This document shows, piece by piece, positions 36,144 to 45,694 of a stretch of DNA of 64,000 nucleotides. Position numbers and translations under genes: made by a program. The notes under the pieces were generated by a model. It ran no database searches, was not told the origin of the DNA, and saw nothing but the letters and a program-made list of their open reading frames with translations. Source of the stretch: Thalassoglobus polymorphus (GTDB lineage Bacteria > Planctomycetota > Planctomycetia > Planctomycetales > Planctomycetaceae); contig NZ_CP036267.1 in NCBI RefSeq assembly GCF_007744255.1, positions 2,297,500-2,361,499 on the forward strand, given 5' to 3'. Numbering within the stretch: the stretch's first letter is position 1; every line of letters starts with the position of its first letter.

Positions 36144-36294
36144 CGTGTACTTCTTTTAACGCGAATCCAAATATGGCCTTCACGTTCTTTTGCCTGAGGA
36201 GCAGCCTGCGCAGCTGCGAACTTGCTCAACGATTTTTATCGAGATGAGGATCGTTCCGGGAAAGACTGCAAAATCGCAGTCGTGTCTCTCTTTG

Positions 36295-38403
36295 TTAAAA
36301 GTGATGCGGCTCAAACATGGTTCTTTGTTTCTTGGCAATGCGGTTCGATGCATTCTTGCTTTCTTGATAAAGAACTTCTTGAGCTCGAAACGGCTCAGCG
36401 TCCCCGATCGCCGTTTTGATATATGAGCCATCCGGTTGAAGCACAGAGGCTTTGACGTTGTCTTGGTCGAAAACATTGAAGATGTGAATCAATTGGCGAC
36501 GACATTTCGGGTCTTCAACCGGAACGAGGAGTTCTTTTCGCTGATCAAGATTCCGGGCCATCCAGTCGGCACTTGAAATATAGAGTTGCGGGTCGCCCCC
36601 TTGATGTAAGTATAAAATTCGAGCATGTTCGAGGAATCGATCGACGATACTCACGACGTGGATATTTTCACTCAATCCCGGCACCCCGGGCTTCAAACAA
36701 CAGATTCCACGGATGTTCAAGAAGATTTCCACTCCCGCCTGCGAGGCTTTGTATAGAGCGTCAATGAGTGCTGTGTCGGTCAAGGCGTTGAGCTTGACCA
36801 TGATTTTTGCTTCTTGTCCGTTCTCCGCCCGTTTTGCCTCGGCAGCGATATGTTCAATTAAAGTGGTTCGTAATTTCAGCGGGGCAGATTCTAGTTTGCG
36901 ATAATTTTGCGGAGGCTGCGAATCGCCAGCGATTGTATTGAAAAAGGCAACTGCATCTGCCCCCAAGTCTTCATCGCACGTTAAAATCGAGACGTCGCTG
37001 TAAAGCTTGGCAGTCGATTCGTTGTAATTTCCAGTTCCGAAATGGACATACCGTTGAATTCCGCCTGGTTCGCGGCGGACGATAATGCAAACTTTGGCGT
37101 GCGTTTTGAGTCCTTTCACGCCGTGAATGACTTGAGCTCCGATCGATTCAAGCTCTCGGGCCTGTTTCAGGTTTCGTTCTTCATCAAATCGAGCTTTGAG
37201 TTCCAGCAAGACGGTGACATGCTTCCCATTGTCGACCGCCCTCTTCAGGGCGCGAATGATTGAACTTCGACTACTGATGCGATAGAGAGTCTGTTTGATG
37301 GCAATGACATCTGGGTCATCAGCTGCTTCTTCTATGAGCCTGACAACCGGTTCGAAACTTTCGTAGGGATGAAAAAGGAGCACGTCTTTTTCTGCGATCG
37401 TGTCGAACATCAATTCTTCGGCAGAAACATCTGGTGAGCGGACTGCTGGCCACGCATCATACTTCAAGTGCTCAAACCCACGTCGCCCTGCGAGTTCCAT
37501 GAACGCTCCCAAATCGACGGGGCCAGGGAGGCGATAAATTTGTTCGGGACTGACATGGACTTCCTGCTGCAAAAAATGAATCAGATCATCTGAAGCTGCG
37601 TCGTCTATTTCGAGGCGCAGACAATCTGCTTCTGTCCGAGCAACAATGACCTCTGCCATGTTGACCGCGAGCCCTTGTGGTGTCAGTTCTTCAACTTCCA
37701 CTTCGGCATTTCTGGTCAGTCGGAACGCGTGGCACTCCTCGACTTCTTCACCGGGAAAGAACTCGTGGATGAACAACGAGAGAATGTCCTCCAGATGCAT
37801 GTAAGCAAAACCACTCTCCGAGGGTAGAGAATAAAATCGGGAGAGTGTCCGACCAAATGGGATGACTGCATATCGAGGCAGAGGAGGGACGTTCTCGGGG
37901 GAGTCCTTTCGTGGAGCGAGACGGACACAGGCGTTGACAATCTGATTCGCCAGAAGCGGAAACGGATTTCCATTTCCCACAGCCATGGGAGTCAGGACCG
38001 AGAGGATCTCTGACTGAAAGAGCTGCTTGAGCATCATTTTTTGTGCAGAGTTCAATTCATCTGCTTGAAGCTGACGAATTCCCTGCGCGCTTAATTGAGG
38101 AGCCAACTCGTTCAAGTAGCACTTGTATTGGTCGTCAACCATTTTGTTGACGCGCTCGCAAACAGCTCTCATCTGCTCGGACGGAGTCATTCCCGACGGC
38201 GAAATCGTCGCAGCGTCAGATTCAATCAGGTGAGTGAGTGCACCAATTCGAACACGGAAGAATTCATCCAGATTAGAACTTGTTATCGCCAGAAACTTCA
38301 AACGTTCGAGCAACGGGACATCTTCATCGAGAGCCTCGTTCAGAACTCGCTGATTAAATTCCAACCAACTCAATTCACGATCAAAATACGTAGTCTCACT
38401 CAT
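36295..38403 (-). CDS. ppk1: Polyphosphate kinase
   Basis: Reversibly polymerises ATP gamma-phosphate into polyphosphate. 702 residues, normal for PPK1. The N domain begins with YFDRELSWLEFNQRVLNEA. The catalytic part has LKTHAKVCIIVRRE, with the phospho-acceptor His, and YVHFGTGNYNESTAKLYSD. The second PLD-like half has IKTALVNGLTD-like IMVKLNALTDTALIDALY, RGICCLKPG and SSADWMARNLDQRKELLVPV. Transcribed alone or with the PduO gene 150 bases downstream. Confidence 0.96.
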   Translation of the reverse strand: MSETTYFDRELSWLEFNQRVLNEALDEDVPLLERLKFLAITSSNLDEFFRVRIGALTHLIESDAATISPSGMTPSEQMRAVCERVNKMVDDQYKCYLNELAPQLSAQGIRQLQADELNSAQKMMLKQLFQSEILSVLTPMAVGNGNPFPLLANQIVNACVRLAPRKDSPENVPPLPRYAVIPFGRTLSRFYSLPSESGFAYMHLEDILSLFIHEFFPGEEVEECHAFRLTRNAEVEVEELTPQGLAVNMAEVIVARTEADCLRLEIDDAASDDLIHFLQQEVHVSPEQIYRLPGPVDLGAFMELAGRRGFEHLKYDAWPAVRSPDVSAEELMFDTIAEKDVLLFHPYESFEPVVRLIEEAADDPDVIAIKQTLYRISSRSSIIRALKRAVDNGKHVTVLLELKARFDEERNLKQARELESIGAQVIHGVKGLKTHAKVCIIVRREPGGIQRYVHFGTGNYNESTAKLYSDVSILTCDEDLGADAVAFFNTIAGDSQPPQNYRKLESAPLKLRTTLIEHIAAEAKRAENGQEAKIMVKLNALTDTALIDALYKASQAGVEIFLNIRGICCLKPGVPGLSENIHVVSIVDRFLEHARILYLHQGGDPQLYISSADWMARNLDQRKELLVPVEDPKCRRQLIHIFNVFDQDNVKASVLQPDGSYIKTAIGDAEPFRAQEVLYQESKNASNRIAKKQRTMFEPHHF

Positions 38404-38795
38404 TTCGAAAACTCATTTGCTTCATTCGCCCGTTGCGAACGCCTGGTGACGTTTCTGCTGATCGATGTCTCGATTTGCTTGAGAATATCAGAGTCAGGAA
38501 ATCTCGCGAGTCTGAATCAGTCACTTTCTCATGATTCTTAACGGAGTTGACTGATGCCCTTTCAAATAAGACTGCACGCAGGCTGCGCAACAAGCTATCA
38601 TATCAATGAATTGTGATTTGCGAATGCTGCTGGCCTCAGGAGTTGAGTGGTGGCGAAAATCTGGTCGGAAATGTAGAACTTGATTTCTCTGACGTTGAAA
38701 AAATGAGACAAAATTAAGGTTTCCGATTGGCTGTTGTGTTGCGCACTTTGAGCAATTTGAACAACTTATCTTAAACGACTCATTGACGAACAATT
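38404..38795. other. Intergenic region between divergent ppk and DUF1549 genes
   Basis: A 392-base gap that must contain two promoters. No R1 or R2 repeat, tRNA or convincing small gene was seen. Confidence 0.45.
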
Positions 38796-41291
38796 ATGAA
38801 TTCTACCATCTCCCAAACATTTCTGTTTTGTCTGATCGTTTTATGCCCGTTGGCAGCAGCTGATGAAGGTCTGGTCCTGATTCCCAATGAAATCGTTTTG
38901 AGTGGTCCAGAATCTTCCGCTCAAGTGATTCTTCAAAATCGTTCTGGTGAAATAATCCAAAGTCAGATTCATGACGAGATGGAATGGACGATTCAGGATG
39001 AGAAAATTGCAGCAGTCGACAGCGCGGGAGTGATTCGACCGAAATCAAACGGTCAGACAGTCGTTACAGTCCGGCATGGAAATCGGTCCGCCTCAGCGAC
39101 GATCACAATTGGCGAGATGGATGTCCCGTACGTGTGGAGTTTTCGAAATCATGTTGAGCCGGCACTGACGAAGGCTGGGTGTAACACTGGGGCTTGTCAT
39201 GGGGCTCTCGCAGGGAAAGGAGGGTTCCGACTCTCTTTAGGAATGTATGATCCGCAGTCAGACCACTTCACGGTCACGAAGCAAGATCTTGGTCGGCGTG
39301 TCGAATTCTCAGATCCCGGGCGAAGTTTGGTTCTTGCGAAACCTTCGGGAGCGATCCCACACAAAGGAGGTTTGCGACTGGACAACGAATCGAGAGACTA
39401 TCGCATCATCGCAGAATGGATTGCAAACGGTGCACCTGCTCCCAGCAAAAATGACCCCTTGGTTGAAACAATCACGGTGTTGCCCAAGCGAGTTCAGCTT
39501 AAGAGAGGGCAAACTCAACAACTTCTCGGGTACGCAAAATATACTGACCATTCAAATCGTGATGTGACGAACTGGGTGAAGTGGACATCCACGAACGAAG
39601 CGGTCTGTACGGTTGATGACACAGGGAAGGTCTCCATCATCGGGTCTGGTGAAGGGGCGATTGTCGGTTGGTTCTCGTCGAAAATTTCAGTCGCACGAAT
39701 TACGGTCCCTTATGAAAACGATGTCCCGGCGGAAGTCTATACCTCACTCAAGCCCCGTGGGTTCATCGACACGTTGATCAACGAGCAGCTTGAACGTCTC
39801 AATCTCCCACCCTCGCCAAAGTGCGATGACGCAACGTTCGTTCGGCGGGTCTTCCTCGATACGATTGGGCTTCCACCAACCCCTGAAGAAGTGAAGTCAT
39901 TTCTCGCTGCGACTGAAGAAGACAAACGAGAAAAGCTGATTGAGTCGCTGCTCGAACGTCCGGAGTTTGTCGACTACTGGACCTACAAGTGGTCAGACAT
40001 TTTGATGCTCAATGGTCAATTGTTGAGGCCAGAGGCGCTTAAGGCTTATTACAAATGGGTTTATGCTCAGGTCGAAAAAAATACTCCGTGGGATCAGTTC
40101 GTTCGAGAGATTTTGACTGCGACCGGCAGCACCTATGAAAATGGAGCGGCCAATTTCTATTCGCTGTATGAAACTCCTGAAGACATGACCGAGAATGCCT
40201 GTCAGGCATTTATGGGGCTGAGTATTGGCTGTGCGAAATGTCATAATCATCCGCTCGAAAAATGGACGAATGACCAGTACTACTCGATGGCAAATCTCTT
40301 CTCCCGAGTGCGTGCAAAAGGCTGGGGCGGAGATCGACGAAATGGTGACGGATTGCGGACTGTCTTCGTTGTCGAGAGCGGAGAACTGTATCAACCTCGA
40401 ACAGGCAAGCCGCAACCGCCGACTCCGCTCGATGGAGAACCGATTCCTTTTGACAGCACCGAAGATCGCAGAGTTGAGCTGGCAAAGTGGATGACATCTC
40501 CGGAAAACCCCTACTTCGCGAAGTCGATAACCAATCGTGTCTGGGCGAATTTCTTCGGCGTGGGGCTGGTTGAATCGATCGACGACATGCGTGTCTCGAA
40601 CCCCGCCAGCAATGAAGAACTTCTCGAAGCCGCTGCAAAATATGTTGTTGAGAACAAATTTGATTTAAAAACGCTGATGCGGCAAATCCTGCAGTCGAAT
40701 GCCTATCAGCGTTCGAGCTTACCGGTTGAGGGGAACGAAGCCGACACTCGCTTCTATTCGAGATACTTCCCTCGTCGATTGATTGCGGAAGTCATCCACG
40801 ATTCGATTGCTCAGGCGACTGATGTCCCTTCAAACTTTGAACGTGTCGCTTTCCCTGGTGCAGACTTCCAAAAGACGGACTTTTATCCTGTTGGGACCCG
40901 TGCGATTCAGCTTTATGACTCTTCGGTAGAATCTTACTTTCTGAAAACCTTCGGAAGAAACACACGCAACATTGTTTGCGAGTGCGAGCGATCCAACGTC
41001 CCAAGCATGGTGCAGGTCTTGCATCTGTCGAATGGAACAACGATCAACGAAAAGGTTGAAAGCAAAGAGGGCCGCATCGCATCGCTGCTCGCCCAGCGGG
41101 AAAATGGAATGTCTACTGAGTCGCTCGTTGATCAATCATTTCTTTGGTGCTTGAGCCGCTACCCAACTGTTGACGAGCGAAGTGCTTTGACCACAATCAT
41201 GAATGAAGCGTCCCCAGAAGAACAACGTCTCGTCATCGAAGATCTTTTCTGGTCGCTGATGACCAGCCGCGAGTTTATTTTTAATCACTAA
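38796..41291 (+). CDS. Exported DUF1549/DUF1553 protein with Ig-like and cytochrome-like motifs
   Basis: 831 residues of the planctomycete surface or periplasmic type. After a signal peptide (FLFCLIVLCPLAAA) come a Big2-like beta domain (to about 107), a Cys-rich segment CNTGACHGALAGKGGF (129-144) resembling the planctomycete cytochrome region, a second Big2-like domain (VQLKRGQTQQL...), then DUF1549 (FIDTLINEQLERLNLPPS, RRVFLDTIGLPPTPEEV) with a CxxCH motif at 479-483 (CAKCHNHPLEKW), and DUF1553 (VNFFGVGLVESIDDMR-like, SNAYQRSS). Usually paired with a DUF1501 gene, which is absent here. Possibly a haem-linked redox protein. Confidence 0.9.
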   Translation: MNSTISQTFLFCLIVLCPLAAADEGLVLIPNEIVLSGPESSAQVILQNRSGEIIQSQIHDEMEWTIQDEKIAAVDSAGVIRPKSNGQTVVTVRHGNRSASATITIGEMDVPYVWSFRNHVEPALTKAGCNTGACHGALAGKGGFRLSLGMYDPQSDHFTVTKQDLGRRVEFSDPGRSLVLAKPSGAIPHKGGLRLDNESRDYRIIAEWIANGAPAPSKNDPLVETITVLPKRVQLKRGQTQQLLGYAKYTDHSNRDVTNWVKWTSTNEAVCTVDDTGKVSIIGSGEGAIVGWFSSKISVARITVPYENDVPAEVYTSLKPRGFIDTLINEQLERLNLPPSPKCDDATFVRRVFLDTIGLPPTPEEVKSFLAATEEDKREKLIESLLERPEFVDYWTYKWSDILMLNGQLLRPEALKAYYKWVYAQVEKNTPWDQFVREILTATGSTYENGAANFYSLYETPEDMTENACQAFMGLSIGCAKCHNHPLEKWTNDQYYSMANLFSRVRAKGWGGDRRNGDGLRTVFVVESGELYQPRTGKPQPPTPLDGEPIPFDSTEDRRVELAKWMTSPENPYFAKSITNRVWANFFGVGLVESIDDMRVSNPASNEELLEAAAKYVVENKFDLKTLMRQILQSNAYQRSSLPVEGNEADTRFYSRYFPRRLIAEVIHDSIAQATDVPSNFERVAFPGADFQKTDFYPVGTRAIQLYDSSVESYFLKTFGRNTRNIVCECERSNVPSMVQVLHLSNGTTINEKVESKEGRIASLLAQRENGMSTESLVDQSFLWCLSRYPTVDERSALTTIMNEASPEEQRLVIEDLFWSLMTSREFIFNH

Positions 41292-41432
41292 TTGTTTCTG
41301 ATCAGACGTTTTTTAGCAGGACGAAATCTCTACATTCAGTCGTGGAAATTCCAGTTCGAGAAGCACTTCGATCGGGATCTCTGCAAGTTTAGTTGATCCA
41401 CGGACTCTCATCGAAATCTCTTCAAAATCATC

Positions 41433-42761
41433 ATGAAAATCAATCGCCGAAATTTTCTTTCAACGTCCGCTGCAACGACAGCAGCTCTTTCATTCGGTGC
41501 ACCGTATGTGCATGCAGAGTCTAAAGCAAAAAAGTACCGAACCGCGTTGATCGGCTCGGGGTGGTGGGGAACGAACATCCTCATCGAGGCAATCAAGGCA
41601 GAGAAGTCGAAAGTCGTGGCATTGTGTGATGTCGACATGTCGCAAGCAGAAGTCTGTGCCGACGAAATTTCGGCACTCACCGATGACGAGCCAAAGCTTT
41701 ACAGCGACTATCGAGAAATGCTTGAGAAGGAAGATGTTGAAATCGTCATCATCGCGACTCCGGATCACTGGCATGCATTGAATACAATTGATTCCCTCAA
41801 AGCAGGAGCACATGTCTTTCTGGAAAAACCGACCGGGCATACTGTTAAGGAAAGCCGGGCGATTGTGAAGGCGACCGAGCAGGCAGACGGCATTGTACAG
41901 GTTGGACTTCATCGTCGAATCGGTCCGCATCATGTGTCAGGAATGGAGTTTTTGAAGTCGGGCCAGGTGGGGGATATTGGACTCGTCCGAATGTTTGTGC
42001 ATGGTGGGGGCGGCAAAGAATCGTCCACTCCGAATAGCCAGCCGCCGAAAGATCTGGACTGGGAGATGTACTGCGGCCCTGCCCCACTCAGACCGTTCAA
42101 TCGAAAGATTCATCCCGGCGGATTTCGTCATTTCCTCGATTATGCCAACGGAACTCTCGGAGACTGGGGAGTTCATTGGTTGGATCAAGTGCTCTGGTGG
42201 ACTGATGAGAAAGCACCGAAGCGAATTTATTCAACTGGGGGACGACCGGTCCGTGGAGAAGCTGTGAATAACGAAAGTGGTCAAACGTCCGACGCGCCTG
42301 ACCACCAGTCTGCCGTTTACGAATTTGAGACATTCACAGCGACTTGGGAGCATCATCGCTTTGGTGGCAAAGGAGCCGAACCGCATCCGTATGGTTGCTA
42401 CTTCTATGGAACGAATGGAGTTTTTCATATGGGCTGGCGTGATGGTTGGACGTTTTACCCCAGTAAGGGGGGGCAAAAGCCAGTCCATCAAGCCCCGAAG
42501 TTCGACAATGAAAAAGATGGCCACAATGTCCCTCCACTTTGGCAAGACTTTTTGGATTGTATCGAAACCGGACGAACCCCCGTTGCCAGTGCGGAGATTG
42601 GCCATTTGGCAACGAACCTTTCCCTGCTCGGGATGCTCTCTTTCAAGCTGGGGCGAAGCATCGACTGGGATGGTGAGAAAGAAATCATCCCCGGTGATGA
42701 CGAAGCCAACGCCCTGCTCCGCCGTGAGTATCGTGGCGAATGGAAATACCCCGAAGTTTAG
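41433..42761 (+). CDS. Tat-exported Gfo/Idh/MocA family oxidoreductase
   Basis: 442 residues with signal MKINRRNFLSTSAATTAALSFG. The Rossmann part is RTALIGSGWWGTNIL, the dinucleotide-binding strand follows at VVALCDVD, then ATPDHWHAL and VFLEKPTGHTVKES, the canonical EKP block (the member at 19255 has QKP). A mid-region GTLGDWGVHWLDQVLWW is typical for planctomycete exported members. The sugar substrate is unknown. It lies 141 bases after the DUF1549/1553 gene and may be transcribed with it. Confidence 0.9.
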   Translation: MKINRRNFLSTSAATTAALSFGAPYVHAESKAKKYRTALIGSGWWGTNILIEAIKAEKSKVVALCDVDMSQAEVCADEISALTDDEPKLYSDYREMLEKEDVEIVIIATPDHWHALNTIDSLKAGAHVFLEKPTGHTVKESRAIVKATEQADGIVQVGLHRRIGPHHVSGMEFLKSGQVGDIGLVRMFVHGGGGKESSTPNSQPPKDLDWEMYCGPAPLRPFNRKIHPGGFRHFLDYANGTLGDWGVHWLDQVLWWTDEKAPKRIYSTGGRPVRGEAVNNESGQTSDAPDHQSAVYEFETFTATWEHHRFGGKGAEPHPYGCYFYGTNGVFHMGWRDGWTFYPSKGGQKPVHQAPKFDNEKDGHNVPPLWQDFLDCIETGRTPVASAEIGHLATNLSLLGMLSFKLGRSIDWDGEKEIIPGDDEANALLRREYRGEWKYPEV

Positions 42762-42795
42762 AGGACATCCGACAACCTGTGGACCATTCTCTTTC

Positions 42796-42900
42796 TAGTG
42801 CAGTTTGCTCTACCGTGTGCCCGTGAAGGTCAGATTCATGAGTTCATGGACTGTTCTCCACGAGGCAGATCCTGTAAACCAATTCGAAAGATTCCCTAAT
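42796..42900 (+). repeat. R1 dispersed repeat, copy 9
   Basis: AGTGCAGTTTGCTCTACCGT, then GTGCCCGTGAAGGTCAG, core GTTCTCCACGAGGCAGATC at about 42853-42871, and AAACCAATTCGAAAGAT. Left end and tail match copy 1 at 9286 closely. No clear right inverted repeat. Confidence 0.82.
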
Positions 42901-43019
42901 CCTGGATTTGCTCCAGCGAAATGTGTTAAGTCACGAGTGACCCTTCCGCCTCTTTCCTGCATTGTTTTGTTGAACCTCACTCAGCATCAGCGTTTAACTT
43001 ACGGCAAAGTCGTCCGAAC

Positions 43020-43643
43020 ATGTATACCCCGATGAGTTTTGCTGAGACCGATGAGAAGCGAATTCGTGAATTTGTCCGTTCGCATCCTTTCGCTCAGCTC
43101 ACGTCATTTGATGGTCAAGAACCGGTCGTATCGCATCTCCCGCTATTGCTGGACCAGAATGCAGGCGACAACGGGCAACTCCTGGGGCACTTAGCTAAAG
43201 CAAATTCGCAATGGAAACATGCGGATGGAACAACCGTGCTGGCGGTCTTTTCCGGCCCTCACGCGTACGTCTCTTCATCCTGGTATGAAACTTTGAAATC
43301 CGTACCCACATGGAACTATACCGCAGTTCATGTTTACGGTCGGTTGCATGTCGTTGATGATGCACAACGCTTGGAAGAGATCGTCGAAGAACTGGTAGGC
43401 CTCATGGAAGCGGACCAGAAAAAAGCATGGAGCATGAAGGATGCGGGGGACGACTTTATCAGTCAGCTTCTTCGTATGGTGATCGGGTTTACGATAGACA
43501 TCGAGCGAATTGAAGCCAAGTTCAAGCTGAGCCAAAACCATTCGAAGGAACGCCGGCAACTGGTGATCAATGCACTTGAAGAAAGAACCGATGACGATTC
43601 CCAACAAATCGCAGCTCTGATGAGATCTCAGTTGGACGATTAG
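43020..43643 (+). CDS. PaiB-type FMN-binding protein
   Basis: 207 residues, the length of the PaiB family (FMN-binding negative transcriptional regulator by annotation). Blocks: MYTPMSFAETDEKRIREFVR, FAQLTSFDGQEPVVSHLPLLL, LLGHLAKANSQWKH, GPHAYVSSSWYE, VPTWNYTAVHVYGRL and a late IVGFTIDIERIEAKFKLSQN-like segment. In Bacillus it is linked to sporulation protease control, but many members are plain flavin split-barrel proteins, so the role here is open. Confidence 0.93.
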   Translation: MYTPMSFAETDEKRIREFVRSHPFAQLTSFDGQEPVVSHLPLLLDQNAGDNGQLLGHLAKANSQWKHADGTTVLAVFSGPHAYVSSSWYETLKSVPTWNYTAVHVYGRLHVVDDAQRLEEIVEELVGLMEADQKKAWSMKDAGDDFISQLLRMVIGFTIDIERIEAKFKLSQNHSKERRQLVINALEERTDDDSQQIAALMRSQLDD

Positions 43644-43671
43644 CATTAGCGATGTATCGCGGTCATACGTT

Positions 43672-45387
43672 TCACTTGTGATGAAGCACTGGGGCGATGA
43701 TCTTTGATGGATATTTTTTGCTGTGGTGGATGGAGTTTGTAGCCTTCTGTGCATCTTCCGGGAATTCGATTGTCAGTGGTTTTCCCGTCTGAGGATTCGG
43801 CTCGTACAATGGGGCGCCGGTGCTGGCAATGGTGACACGAATGCGATGTCCCTTGTTAAAGATCTGGCTCATCCATCCAACCGGGAAAGCGACTTTGTAG
43901 ACGTTGCCTGCTTCCATCAAAACTTCGTGATCAAAGCCATCTCGATAGCGGGCACGCCAAGGGTAGTCGACGATCAAGATTGAGCGTCCATCAGGATAGA
44001 CATCGCTGATTCTTACGATGAAATCTGTATCGGGTGCAGTGGAGGAGACAAAGAGTTCTGCGTGGACGCGTCCCGTCCATTCAATTGGATGTTCGAGGAC
44101 ATCGCTGGTAAATGTCAGCACTTCTGACTGCTCTTCGAATGCGCGTGCATCACGAGCTCCGGGAAATGATCGACCGGGAATTTGCATTGGGTTGAGTGGA
44201 TCGCTGATGTAACTTGTGAAACTTTTATTCTTCTCTGGAAGTTTTTCTGAGAGTGATTTGTCTTGCTGAAGATAAATTGGTGTCGAAGTTGACTGTGGCG
44301 GAAAGTTGTCGGCATTTCTCCAGACATTACCTGGCGCATCCGGCTCACCGGTTGCTCCCATCACGTAGTACCGAACGGTCGGAGCCTCTTCGACTTTGTT
44401 GTCTTTGCCTTTCAAGTAGTGGTCGAACCACTCGACCATGTGGTCAAGTGATGGCCAAGCTGCGTTCTCGGGATACGTTAATTCACCAACGCGGTTTCCT
44501 TTGTTCGTCCGACCGTGCAGCCATGGTCCGATCAGTAACTGCTGCTGTCCTTTTGAGTTTGGTCCTCCCTTGGCCTGTCGCCCCTGGAAACTGGCGATCG
44601 ATCCCTGATTCATAAAGTCGTACCAGCTTCCGATTGTGAAGCACGGGACATTCATTTTATCAAAATGAAGCGAAGCATCTTCAGCTTTCCAGTAGTCATC
44701 AAAATGGGGATGTTGAAACCATTCGGCGAGCAAGTCTCGGTTGTCCTGAGGATTCCGGGCAACTCCATCCATCCCTTTGAAGCGTTCTGGTCGTGTGGTT
44801 CCACCGATTCGATATCCTTCCTGAAATAAGCTGAGCCCGGTGTCAACCATGTACTGGCAGACCAGATGTGGCGGCTGAGTGACTGCGAGATAATTCTGTG
44901 CGTAACCTCCCTGTGAACTTCCGAATGTTCCAACCTTTCCCGTCGACCATTTCTGTTCAGCCAACCATTCACAAACGTCGTATCCGTCTTGGAGTTCTCC
45001 CCATTGAATCGTTCGATAGCCGACCCATTTCCCTTCGGAAAGATGTGTTCCTCGAAAATTGACCAAGGCCACCACGTATCCCGCTTTGGCAAGCTCGGCA
45101 GCAAAAAGTCGAGTCGAGTTTCCGCGTAAGCTGGCGTAACGTTGTTCGAAAAGAACAGGCCAAGGGCCATCGCCTTCAGGGAGATAAAGATAGACAGAAA
45201 GGCGTTTTCCGTCTCGCATGGGGACCATGACGTGCTGTTCATTCACGCCGCCAAGGTTGAGAGCGTTGGCTGTGGGCGGCTGAGTTTGGGCGATGATCGT
45301 ATGCTCTGGAGTTAAGAATATGGCGACCAGTAACAAAAAGCCCGGCAATCTGTGATGGCTTCGAGAAGAGGGCGATGACGTGGCCAT
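43672..45387 (-). CDS. Secreted CocE/NonD-type hydrolase (X-Pro dipeptidyl-peptidase family)
   Basis: 571 residues with signal peptide (LPGFLLLVAIFLTPEHTIIAQ). The catalytic domain begins VMVPMRDGKRLSVYLYLPEG, followed by RGTHLSEG and nucleophile VGTFGSSQGGYAQN. The C-terminal jelly-roll domain is typical for S15/CocE enzymes (GRVHAELFVSSTAPDTDFIVRISDVYPDG, KGHRIRVTIAST). Such enzymes cleave acyl or peptide bonds; the substrate here is unknown. The gene is convergent with the PaiB-type gene, with 28 bases between stops. Confidence 0.9.
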   Translation of the reverse strand: MATSSPSSRSHHRLPGFLLLVAIFLTPEHTIIAQTQPPTANALNLGGVNEQHVMVPMRDGKRLSVYLYLPEGDGPWPVLFEQRYASLRGNSTRLFAAELAKAGYVVALVNFRGTHLSEGKWVGYRTIQWGELQDGYDVCEWLAEQKWSTGKVGTFGSSQGGYAQNYLAVTQPPHLVCQYMVDTGLSLFQEGYRIGGTTRPERFKGMDGVARNPQDNRDLLAEWFQHPHFDDYWKAEDASLHFDKMNVPCFTIGSWYDFMNQGSIASFQGRQAKGGPNSKGQQQLLIGPWLHGRTNKGNRVGELTYPENAAWPSLDHMVEWFDHYLKGKDNKVEEAPTVRYYVMGATGEPDAPGNVWRNADNFPPQSTSTPIYLQQDKSLSEKLPEKNKSFTSYISDPLNPMQIPGRSFPGARDARAFEEQSEVLTFTSDVLEHPIEWTGRVHAELFVSSTAPDTDFIVRISDVYPDGRSILIVDYPWRARYRDGFDHEVLMEAGNVYKVAFPVGWMSQIFNKGHRIRVTIASTGAPLYEPNPQTGKPLTIEFPEDAQKATNSIHHSKKYPSKIIAPVLHHK

Positions 45388-45694
45388 GAATGATGTTCCC
45401 GCTGACTTGTTGGAATTGATCTGCAGATTGTCTTTGAATGTTATAGGTTCTTCGCATCACTCCGAAAACCTCTGGAATGAGAGTTTTCATAAGTCTTTGA
45501 GAGGCCATTGTCAGATGGCTGGGGCGATTCCGGATTTTCCTCACTGCCAGCAACTCCCCCGCTGAAACGTTACCTCACTATTCTCAGGGAACGATCACAG
45601 CTACGATTTGCTTGGCGCGAAGTTGTCTTGTCAGGAGAAGACATTTCCCCTGTTTTGATGTGTCGACAATATCGAAAATATCAAAGGAAAGATT
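45388..45694. other. Intergenic region between divergent genes, with an R2 copy
   Basis: A 307-base gap between the CocE-type gene (-) and the sulfatase gene (+). It holds the inverted R2 copy at 45446-45505. The remainder presumably carries the two promoters. Confidence 0.5.
45446..45505 (-). repeat. R2 dispersed repeat, copy 4 (inverted, degenerate)
   Basis: The reverse complement has CTCTCAAAGACTTATG, then CATTCCAGAGGTTTTCGGAG, close to the copy at 7219 (GATTCCAGAGGTTTTCGGAC). The inner stem is weaker here. Confidence 0.65.

Noticed and set aside
36170-36240. Possible R1 fragment after the PduO-type gene start
   Set aside because: Matches GGCCTTCACG and TTTGCCTGAGG only; too weak.
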